DNA of 5,205 nucleotides from NCBI GenBank assembly GCA_030666935.1, contig DAOUWX010000146.1, positions 1 through 5,205 on the forward strand, written 5' to 3'. Made by a program: the position numbers and the translations under genes. Origin of the DNA: Atribacterota bacterium (GTDB lineage: Bacteria > Atribacterota > Phoenicimicrobiia > Phoenicimicrobiales > Phoenicimicrobiaceae). Of this stretch, positions 1 to 4,566 are shown in pieces (position 1 is the first letter of the stretch; every line of letters starts with the position of its first letter). A model generated the notes under the pieces. That model saw nothing but the letters and a program-made list of their open reading frames with translations, did not search any database and was not told where the DNA came from.

Positions 1-1
1 A

Positions 2-856
2 GGGAAGGGCAATGATCAGGTGAGATTTGAAGTATCTATTGCTGCTCTAAATCCTAAATTGCAGGTAATTGCTCCGGCTCGAGAATGGGGATTTACCCGG
101 GACGAAGAGATTGAATATGCTAAAAAATATAATATTCCTGTTCCCGTAGATGTAGATAATCCTTACAGTGTTGACCAGAACTTATGGGGCAGATCTATTG
201 AATGCGGAATATTAGAAGATCCCTGGGTAGAGCCACCGGAAAAAGGAGTTTACGAATGGACGGTAAACCCGGAAAAGGCTCCTGATATACCAACTTATCT
301 GGAGATATATTTTGAAAAAGGAGTACCGCAGAGTATAAATGGAGAGAAAATGTCTCTGACGAATTTAATTTTGAACTTAAATAAAATTGGAGGAGAAAAT
401 GGAGTAGGACGAATAGATATGGTAGAGAATAGATTAGTTGGGATTAAATCTCGAGAAATCTATGAATGTCCGGGTGCAATTATCTTATTAAAAGCGTATC
501 AGGCCTTAGAAGGGTTGGTTTATCCTCGAGAATTATCTCATTTTAAACAGATTATTTCTCAAAAATATTCTGAATTGACTTATTATGGTCTATGGTTTTC
601 CGCCTTGAAAGAGGCCCTGGATGGTTTTGTAAAAATGATTAAAGAGAAGGTAACCGGGACCATAAAAGTAAAATTATTCAAAGGCAATTGTGTAGTAGTA
701 GGTAGAAAATCTGAAAATTCTCTATACGATTTTAACTTGGCTACTTATGATCAGGGAGATACTTTTAATCAAGATTTTGCCAAGGGATTTATAGAGCTGT
801 GGGGACTGCCTACCAAAGTGTATTCTTCGGTGAATAGGAAATGCAGTGATAAGTAA
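2..856 (+). CDS. argG: Argininosuccinate synthase, C-terminal part (5' end outside window)
   Basis: Argininosuccinate synthase is a cytoplasmic enzyme that condenses citrulline and aspartate with ATP, the penultimate step of arginine synthesis. The frame is open from base 2 and begins inside the family signature GKGNDQVRFE, so the true start lies upstream. The GTG at base 20 falls within this motif and is not a start. About 284 residues are visible of a usual ~400. Other family marks are NLWGRSIECGILEDPW (about visible residues 60-75), a KSREIYECPG segment, and the C-terminal YDQGDTFNQDFAKGF...LWGLP, which belongs to the tetramer-forming tail region. The last three codons (SDK) and the stop lie in a short repeated sequence (845-874), so the extreme C-terminus may have been shaped by the repeat. 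argH follows 247 bases downstream in the same direction, the common argGH order. Identity is very secure; only the left boundary is missing. Confidence 0.96.
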   Translation, partial: GKGNDQVRFEVSIAALNPKLQVIAPAREWGFTRDEEIEYAKKYNIPVPVDVDNPYSVDQNLWGRSIECGILEDPWVEPPEKGVYEWTVNPEKAPDIPTYLEIYFEKGVPQSINGEKMSLTNLILNLNKIGGENGVGRIDMVENRLVGIKSREIYECPGAIILLKAYQALEGLVYPRELSHFKQIISQKYSELTYYGLWFSALKEALDGFVKMIKEKVTGTIKVKLFKGNCVVVGRKSENSLYDFNLATYDQGDTFNQDFAKGFIELWGLPTKVYSSVNRKCSDK

Positions 857-874
857 TGAGCGATGAGTGATAAG
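845..874. repeat. Short direct repeat AGTGATAAG overlapping argG stop
   Basis: The 9-mer AGTGATAAG occurs at 845-853 and again at 866-874. Between them lie two ATGAG copies (856-860 and 863-867). The first copy encodes the last argG codons (Ser-Asp-Lys) and leads directly into the TAA stop. This low-complexity pattern is typical of dispersed intergenic repeats, but only a genome-wide search could show that it recurs. Confidence 0.6.
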
Positions 875-887
875 AGGAAAGAGTTAG

Positions 888-911
888 TTGGTTACATGGT
901 TACTTGGTTAG
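888..911. repeat. 8-bp tandem repeat, three copies (T/A)TGGTTA(C/G)
   Basis: Three adjacent octamers are TTGGTTAC (888-895), ATGGTTAC (896-903) and TTGGTTAG (904-911). Degraded GTTAG-type sequence flanks both sides (883-887 and 911-920). No open frame or hairpin explains it. It lies in the argG-argH spacer and may be a slippage-derived or dispersed repeat. Confidence 0.6.
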
Positions 912-951
912 TTAGTTTAGGAAAGAAAAGAGAAGAGTACTGTGTATTGAG

Positions 952-975
952 AATTAATTACTTGATTAATTAATT
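952..975. repeat. AT-rich inverted repeat (9-bp stem, 6-base loop)
   Basis: AATTAATTA (952-960) is the exact reverse complement of TAATTAATT (967-975), with the loop CTTGAT between them. The stem has no G-C pairs and no U-tract follows, so it is a poor intrinsic terminator candidate. It could be a protein site or chance in AT-rich DNA. Confidence 0.4.
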
Positions 976-1015
976 TATCAGTAAAATGAGGGTTGCAAGG
1001 TTGAAAAAAGAAGTA

Positions 1016-1037
1016 GGGGCGTATTGCCAAACGCCCT
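1016..1037. repeat. GC-rich palindrome GGGCGT/ACGCCC, dispersed-repeat type
   Basis: GGGCGT (1017-1022) pairs with ACGCCC (1031-1036) around the 8-base loop ATTGCCAA, and a G-U pair is possible at 1016/1037. The preceding AAGTAGGGGCG context resembles GTAGGGGCG-type palindromes that I recall being scattered in many bacterial genomes. It is much richer in GC than its surroundings, which suggests an inserted element. It could act as an argG terminator, but only TTGACTTT follows rather than a clean T-tract. Confidence 0.55.
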
Positions 1038-1043
1038 TGACTT

Positions 1044-1080
1044 TAATCTGTGTAATCTGTGCTAGTAATCTGCGTAATCA
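1044..1080. repeat. 9-bp tandem repeat TAATCTGTG, about 3.5 copies
   Basis: TAATCTGTG (1044-1052) and TAATCTGTG (1053-1061) are perfect adjacent copies. A CTAG spacer separates them from TAATCTGCG (1066-1074), and a partial TAATCA (1075-1080) follows. The array ends 24 bases before the argH start and contains no obvious promoter. Similar AATCTGTGTAATCTGTG strings occur as dispersed intergenic repeats in other genomes (from memory). It would lie in the 5' leader of any argGH read-through transcript. Confidence 0.65.
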
Positions 1081-1092
1081 AATATTGTATTT

Positions 1093-1097
1093 GGAGG
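1093..1097 (+). promoter_or_regulatory. Ribosome binding site fixing the argH start
   Basis: GGAGG lies six bases before the ATG at 1104. It decides between that ATG and the in-frame GTG at 1059, which lies in the tandem repeat and lacks a comparable site. Confidence 0.85.
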
Positions 1098-1103
1098 AAG
1101 AAG

Positions 1104-2489
1104 ATGGAAAAACTATGGGGTGGAAGATTTAAAAAAAATATAAACAAGGAGATGGAAAAATTTATCTCCTCCCTCTCTTTTGACAAAAAATTAGTTAAAT
1201 ACGATCTCTTGGGGAGTATCGCCCATGTCCAAATGTTAGGGAAATGCAAAATTATCAGTAAGGAAGAAGAAAATAAAATCGTTGAGGGATTAAAGCAAAT
1301 TCTGAAAGAAGTGCAAGTAAACAAGTTAGAAATTATCACAAGAGAAGCAGAAGATATTCATTCCTGGGTAGAGAATAAATTAAAAGAAAAAATTGGGACT
1401 GTTGCCGGGAAGTTACATATTGCCCGAAGTAGAAATGACCAGATAGCCCTCGATGAGCGGATGTATTTAAAAGAAGAAGTTTTAAAAATCCAGGATTTAC
1501 TTAAAGATTTACAGAAATCGCTTTTGATAACAGCCCGGAAAAACTTGGGAGTAATTATGCCCGGTTATACCCACCTTCAACATGCCCAACCACTACTTTT
1601 TTCTCACTACCTGATGGCCTATTTTTATATGTTTGAACGGGATAAGGGGAGGATGCAAGATTTGTATAAAAGGATAGATGTTCTACCCCTGGGCTCTGCA
1701 GCATTAGCAGGAACTTCTTTCCCTATTGACAGAAAATATGTAGCCTCTCAGCTTGGCTTTAAGAAAATTTCCGAGAATAGTCTTGATGCAGTGAGTGATA
1801 GAGATTTTATTTTAGAGTTTTTATCGGCTTCAGCCATCTTGATGATGCATTTAAGTCGTTTAGGAGAAGAATTAGTCTTATGGTCATCACAAGAATTCAA
1901 TTTTATAGAATTAGATGATTCTTTTTGTACCGGAAGCAGTATAATGCCACAGAAGAAAAATCCTGATGCTGCAGAATTAATCAGAGGAAAAACCGGGCGA
2001 GTCTATGGAAATTTGATAAATCTTCTAACCATGATGAAGGCCTTGCCTTTAGCTTATAATCATGATATGCAAGAAGATAAAGAGCCTTTATTTGATACAG
2101 TATCTACCTTAGAAAATTCTTTATTCTTAATGAGTAAGATGATAGAGACTATGCATATTAATAAAAGGAAGATGGAGAAAAGCATTAAGGGAGATTTTTC
2201 TACCACTACCGAATTGGCAGATTATTTAGTGAAAAAGGGTTTATCTTTTAGAGAAGCCCATAAATTAGTAGGCGGTATGGTTATTTATTGTTTGGAAAAT
2301 AAAAAAAATTTGGAGGATTTAACTCTCTCGGAATTGAAATCTTTTCATATAAATTTCGATGAAAAAGCTTTAGAAATATTAAAACCCCAATCTGCTGTTG
2401 AGGCTAAAGGTTCTTTTGGAGGGACTTCCTTAAAAAGAGTAAAAGAGTCTATCCGAAAGGCTAAAAAGATATTGAAACAAAAATTATAA
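1104..2489 (+). CDS. argH: Argininosuccinate lyase
   Basis: Argininosuccinate lyase is a cytoplasmic homotetrameric enzyme of the fumarase/aspartase superfamily that splits argininosuccinate into arginine and fumarate, the last step of arginine synthesis. The 461-residue product matches the usual length. It opens with the characteristic MEKLWGGRF, which supports the ATG at 1104. Superfamily regions are all present: HIARSRNDQ (about 105-113), the YTHLQHAQP stretch (155-163) with His157 at the position of the catalytic-region histidine, and the flexible signature loop GSSIMPQKKNPD (277-288) carrying the catalytic serine. Ser-Thr-Thr-Thr-Glu-Leu-Ala (366-372) and the C-terminal GSFGGTS (436-442) are also typical. 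No frameshift or missing key residue is seen. It follows argG on the same strand, but the repeat-rich 247-base spacer leaves it unclear whether the two share a transcript. No convincing terminator follows the stop. Confidence 0.97.
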   Translation: MEKLWGGRFKKNINKEMEKFISSLSFDKKLVKYDLLGSIAHVQMLGKCKIISKEEENKIVEGLKQILKEVQVNKLEIITREAEDIHSWVENKLKEKIGTVAGKLHIARSRNDQIALDERMYLKEEVLKIQDLLKDLQKSLLITARKNLGVIMPGYTHLQHAQPLLFSHYLMAYFYMFERDKGRMQDLYKRIDVLPLGSAALAGTSFPIDRKYVASQLGFKKISENSLDAVSDRDFILEFLSASAILMMHLSRLGEELVLWSSQEFNFIELDDSFCTGSSIMPQKKNPDAAELIRGKTGRVYGNLINLLTMMKALPLAYNHDMQEDKEPLFDTVSTLENSLFLMSKMIETMHINKRKMEKSIKGDFSTTTELADYLVKKGLSFREAHKLVGGMVIYCLENKKNLEDLTLSELKSFHINFDEKALEILKPQSAVEAKGSFGGTSLKRVKESIRKAKKILKQKL

Positions 2490-2566
2490 TTAATACTTAC
2501 TTATTCTAATATTATTTTTCCACTTTTATCATTTCGTAGGAATTTTATTTTTAATATCCTTCCTTT

Positions 2567-2593
2567 GTCATTCCCTCGATAGAGGGAACCCAG
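2567..2593. repeat. Palindromic dispersed repeat of the GTCATTCCC...GGGAA..CCAG type
   Basis: TTCCCTC (2571-2577) and GAGGGAA (2582-2588) form a perfect 7-bp stem with the loop GATA. GTCA precedes the stem and CCCAGCATC follows it. The layout matches the widespread GTCATTCCCGCGAAAGCGGGAATCCAG class of intergenic repeats known in many bacteria. Here the stem has CTC/GAG in place of CGC/GCG, so pairing is preserved. It may also stabilise the argH mRNA end, but it has no U-tract and is 82 bases past the stop. Confidence 0.65.
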
Positions 2594-2765
2594 CATCATT
2601 ACTTTCTTTCATGATGTTTTCTTCAGATAATTTAGGAATTTCCATTTTATACATTTAATAATAAATTAAATGCACTGTTTTTAACGCTTTGATTTTTCGT
2701 GCTCTCAAAATATTATTATTGGTCTGCTGAAAAGAGCAAGTAAAACAAGGGTTACAGAAACTTTT

Positions 2766-2806
2766 AAAAAAAATATGAAAAAAAATTAAAAAATATTCTA
2801 AAAAAA
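2766..2806 (+). promoter_or_regulatory. Near-phased A-tracts upstream of the GntR promoter region
   Basis: Four A-runs occur at 2766-2773, 2778-2785, 2788-2793 and 2800-2806. Their centres are about 12, 9 and 12.5 bases apart, close to one helical turn on average. Such arrays usually bend DNA or act as UP-like elements. The array lies immediately upstream of the putative promoter. In an AT-rich genome chance remains possible. Confidence 0.4.
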
Positions 2807-2815
2807 GAAGGATTT

Positions 2816-2855
2816 TTGAAATAGATGTAGTATAGTATAATGTATAATGTATAAT
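2816..2855 (+). promoter_or_regulatory. Putative promoter with three tandem TATAAT boxes
   Basis: GTATAAT is repeated exactly at 2835-2841, 2842-2848 and 2849-2855, giving three consensus -10 hexamers seven bases apart. The best -35 candidate is TTGAAA (2816-2821), but its spacing to the first hexamer is only 14 bases and to the second 21. The active register cannot be assigned by eye. Transcripts would start about 70-90 bases before the GntR start codon. Confidence 0.45.
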
Positions 2856-2862
2856 GTATACA
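2855..2862. promoter_or_regulatory. Candidate GntR/FCD operator TGTATACA
   Basis: TGTATACA is a perfect 8-bp palindrome at the downstream edge of the tandem TATAAT array. It fits the T-n-GT...AC-n-A pattern common for FadR-subfamily GntR regulators, for example ATTGTATACAAT-like sites. It also takes part in a larger inverted repeat, TGTATA-CAAT-TATACA (2855-2870). Position over or just after the -10 region suggests repression of the regulator's own promoter. This is inferred from the motif only. Confidence 0.45.
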
Positions 2863-2886
2863 ATTATACAAATTAAATCTAAATTC

Positions 2887-2916
2887 TCAAGATATAAATG
2901 TTTTAAATTATCTTGG
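2887..2916 (+). other. Leader hairpin before the GntR start
   Basis: CAAGATA (2888-2894) pairs exactly with TATCTTG (2909-2915) around a 14-base loop, and a T-G pair can extend the stem at 2887/2916. Its 3' arm ends 18 bases before the GTG start. It could affect translation, or it could be chance in AT-rich sequence. Confidence 0.3.
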
Positions 2917-2933
2917 ATTGTGAGATGTGAATA

Positions 2934-3599
2934 GTGGAAAATAATTTAAGAATAGAAGGGTATGAATTATTAAGCCAAAAAGTTTATCGAGCACTAAAAA
3001 CAGAAATTATAAAAGGCTCATTAAAACCGGGAACTAAGCTATCAGAAGGAAAAATTGCTGAGCAGATGGGGGTGAGCCGGACTCCGGTAAGGGAAGCTTT
3101 AAGAAAATTAGCTGCTGAAGGATTTGTTAAAATAAGTCCCAATCAAGGAGTCGTGGTAAGTAATGCTTCCGTTGAGGATGTTCAAGAGGTTTTGCAAATT
3201 CGTGGTGTTTTGGAGGGTTTAGCCGCCCGCTTAGCAACCAAAACGATTAATGAAGAAGAGATTAAGGAATTAGAAAAATATCAAAAACGGATGGAACATT
3301 ATATTAATAAAGATAATGTTTTAGCGTTTAGTGAAATGGATGCGGAGTTTCACGAATTAATTTTAAATATCTGTGGGAATAATCGGTTGATTCAAATTCG
3401 AGAAAATTTAAGCGACCAGGCTCATAGGTATCGAATTAGATCTCTTAGTGTTCCGGGAAGACTTAAGTATTCTTTCAAAGAACATCAAGAAATTGTAGAA
3501 GCGTTGAAGAGAAAAAATAGCAAACAAGCTGACAGATTAAGCCAAAAACATATTGAAAGTGTACTAAAAAACATTTTAACCCATGAAATAAAAAAATGA
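2934..3599 (+). CDS. GntR-family transcriptional regulator, FadR/FCD subfamily
   Basis: This is a cytoplasmic DNA-binding regulator of 221 residues, a normal length for the subfamily. An N-terminal winged helix-turn-helix (about 11-77) contains the classic GntR features: a LKPGTKLSE stretch, then SRTPVREALRKLAAEG in the recognition-helix region, then the wing PNQGVVV. A C-terminal helical FCD ligand-binding domain follows (about 80-210). The four metal or ligand residues of that domain appear to be Asp136, His140, His184 and His206, all in typical contexts (DAEFHELI, KEHQEIVEAL, KHIESV). The GTG start has only a weak ribosome site (GAG about nine bases away), but an in-frame TGA at 2928 rules out anything longer. 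It precedes a hydro-lyase subunit pair on the same strand by 59 bases, so it probably controls that operon and itself. FCD regulators often sense small carboxylates, so a hydroxy-dicarboxylate ligand is a reasonable inference. Confidence 0.93.
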   Translation: MENNLRIEGYELLSQKVYRALKTEIIKGSLKPGTKLSEGKIAEQMGVSRTPVREALRKLAAEGFVKISPNQGVVVSNASVEDVQEVLQIRGVLEGLAARLATKTINEEEIKELEKYQKRMEHYINKDNVLAFSEMDAEFHELILNICGNNRLIQIRENLSDQAHRYRIRSLSVPGRLKYSFKEHQEIVEALKRKNSKQADRLSQKHIESVLKNILTHEIKK

Positions 3600-3603
3600 G
3601 CTG

Positions 3604-3626
3604 AAACAATAATTAATTGTTTACAA
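3604..3626. promoter_or_regulatory. Inverted repeat and second operator-like site TTGTTTACAA
   Basis: AAACAAT (3604-3610) pairs with ATTGTTT (3616-3622) around AATTA, a 7-bp AT-rich inverted repeat. Overlapping it, TTGTTTACAA (3617-3626) has perfect TTGT/ACAA half-sites with a two-base centre, again like FCD-type GntR operators. It lies between the regulator and the enzyme genes. No good promoter is seen here, so the site could block read-through or serve a promoter too weak to recognise. The hairpin lacks G-C pairs and a T-tract, so it is unlikely to be a terminator. Confidence 0.4.
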
Positions 3627-3645
3627 AATAATATAAAAAAAGAAA

Positions 3646-3652
3646 AGGAAGG
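3646..3652 (+). promoter_or_regulatory. Ribosome binding site for the hydro-lyase alpha subunit
   Basis: AGGAAGG lies six bases before the ATG at 3659 and is a good Shine-Dalgarno sequence. It contrasts with the weak site of the preceding regulator gene and predicts stronger translation of the enzyme. Confidence 0.75.
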
Positions 3653-3658
3653 TAGAAT

Positions 3659-4561
3659 ATGTTTTGGACACAAGAAAAATTATATGAAGAAATTTATAAT
3701 TTAATCGTCGATACTTGCTTAAATATTGCTCCTGATGCAAAAGATCTTCTTCAACAAACTCTGAAAAAAGAAACAAATGATACTGCAAAAAGTATGTTGC
3801 AAACCATGTTAGATGATTCTGAGATGGCAAGCAAAGTGGATAAACCCATTTGTCAATCCCCAGGCTATGCAACAGTTTATATTTCTTTCGGTGAGAATGC
3901 AAACTTAGAAGAGATTAAAGAACTTAAAGAGATATATGCAGAAGCACTTAGTAAAGCAACTAAAAATGGCTACTTACGACCTAGTATGGTTCATCCGTTA
4001 ACCCGTAAAAATCCGGGAGATAATTCAGGTGTTGGAATTCCAAATTTTGAGATAAAATTTGTTAAAGGGCAAAGGTATATAGAGCATATTTTAAGTTTTA
4101 AAGGGTGTGGAGCAGAACTGGGTAATGCAATGAAAATTATGACCACTGCTCAGTTAGGTAAAAATTATGTAGGACTTAAGAAACTAGTCATAGAGACTGC
4201 ATTAGCTGCCGGAGGAAAACCTTGTCCGCCATATGTAATTGGAGTGGGAATTGGCGGTCAAATGGACGTAGCCTGCAAGCTCGCTCGTCAAGCTGTGAGC
4301 ATAAGAGATTGGCGAGATTCTAATCCTGATCCAATGTTAAAAGAATTAGAAGAAGATATTTATGAAAAAATAAATTCACTTAAAATTGGTGCCGCAGGTA
4401 CTGGTGGTGATACTTCATGTTTAGCTGTAAAAATTGAAATGGTAAGTACACATACAGCTATTTTACCAATCGGAATATCTTTTCATTGTTGGGTAGCACG
4501 CCGTGGTGGTTTGAGGTTTTATCCTGACGGTAAAAAAGAAATACTATTTAGGGGGAATTGA
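3659..4561 (+). CDS. [4Fe-4S] hydro-lyase alpha subunit (class I fumarase / L-tartrate dehydratase family)
   Basis: This is the alpha subunit of a two-subunit iron-sulfur hydro-lyase that reversibly removes water from a hydroxy-dicarboxylate (malate to fumarate, or tartrate to oxaloacetate). The 300-residue product is close to TtdA-type and two-subunit FumA-type lengths. The three expected cluster cysteines are visible: Cys65 in PICQSPG, Cys189 in GGKPCPPYVIGVGIGG, and Cys277 in HCWVARRG. Other family segments are PLTRKNPGDNSG (about 113-124) and GAAGTGGDTS (about 244-253). The CW..RRG ending recalls tartrate dehydratase more than fumarase. Two departures stand out. The usual CQDTG motif reads CQSPG, losing the conserved Asp (Ser67 instead), and the usual KGGGSE loop reads KGCGAE with an extra Cys150. 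The enzyme family is secure, but the substrate is not. The gene has a good ribosome site and overlaps the beta gene by one base. Confidence 0.9.
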   Translation: MFWTQEKLYEEIYNLIVDTCLNIAPDAKDLLQQTLKKETNDTAKSMLQTMLDDSEMASKVDKPICQSPGYATVYISFGENANLEEIKELKEIYAEALSKATKNGYLRPSMVHPLTRKNPGDNSGVGIPNFEIKFVKGQRYIEHILSFKGCGAELGNAMKIMTTAQLGKNYVGLKKLVIETALAAGGKPCPPYVIGVGIGGQMDVACKLARQAVSIRDWRDSNPDPMLKELEEDIYEKINSLKIGAAGTGGDTSCLAVKIEMVSTHTAILPIGISFHCWVARRGGLRFYPDGKKEILFRGN

Positions 4562-4566
4562 TGATG
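4550..4566 (+). promoter_or_regulatory. Coupled stop/start with AGGGGG and triple start codons
   Basis: AGGGGG (4550-4555), inside the last alpha codons, serves as the ribosome site. It is followed by TTG (4558), ATG (4561) and ATG (4564) in one frame. The alpha stop TGA (4559-4561) shares its A with the first ATG. Spacing is five bases to the 4561 ATG and eight to the 4564 ATG; both are plausible and the product would differ by one Met. The arrangement implies translational coupling of the two subunits. Confidence 0.7.

Larger units (their letters stand above)
2490..2933. other. 444-base non-coding gap between argH and the GntR gene
   Basis: No plausible gene is seen on either strand. From left to right the gap holds AT-rich sequence without a clear argH terminator (2490-2565), a dispersed-type palindrome (2567-2593), and unremarkable sequence (2620-2760). 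Near-phased A-tracts follow (2766-2806), then a promoter-like region with three TATAAT hexamers (2816-2855), an operator-like palindrome (2855-2862) and a leader hairpin (2887-2916). The right-hand half therefore looks like the control region of the downstream regulator gene. Confidence 0.7.

Noticed and set aside
20..22. GTG as the start of the argG reading frame
   Set aside because: The frame is open to base 2 and the upstream codons GGG AAG GGC AAT GAT CAG complete the conserved GKGNDQVRF signature, so the gene simply enters from the left.
1059..1061. GTG as the argH start, adding 15 residues
   Set aside because: It lies in the tandem repeat with no ribosome site. The ATG at 1104 has GGAGG six bases upstream and gives the canonical MEKLWGGRF opening.
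1037..1065. TTGACT as a -35 box for an argH promoter
   Set aside because: With 17-base spacing the -10 position reads TGCTAG, a poor match to TATAAT, and no other spacing gives a better hexamer.
1044..1080. CRISPR array
   Set aside because: The repeat units are only 9 bases and adjacent, without spacers of regular length, and no cas gene is present.
1043..1339. 98-codon open frame on the minus strand
   Set aside because: It is antisense to the argH N-terminus and its spacer, is rich in Ser/Phe/Leu/Ile as expected of a shadow frame, and matches no family I recognise.
2594..2620. CATCAT...ATGATG hairpin with TTTT as an argH terminator
   Set aside because: The stem is six AT-rich pairs with an 11-base loop and only four Ts, and it starts more than 100 bases past the stop. 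Too weak to call.
2700..2738. TGCTCT...AGAGCA inverted repeat
   Set aside because: A six-base stem with a 27-base loop is expected by chance in a gap of this size.
3620..3637. TTTACA / TATAAA as a promoter for the hydro-lyase operon
   Set aside because: The two hexamers are only six bases apart, and no correctly spaced partner is seen for either.
3485..3902. Two short minus-strand open frames over the GntR 3' end and the alpha 5' end
   Set aside because: Both lie opposite confident + strand genes, are low in complexity and show no recognisable domain or ribosome site.
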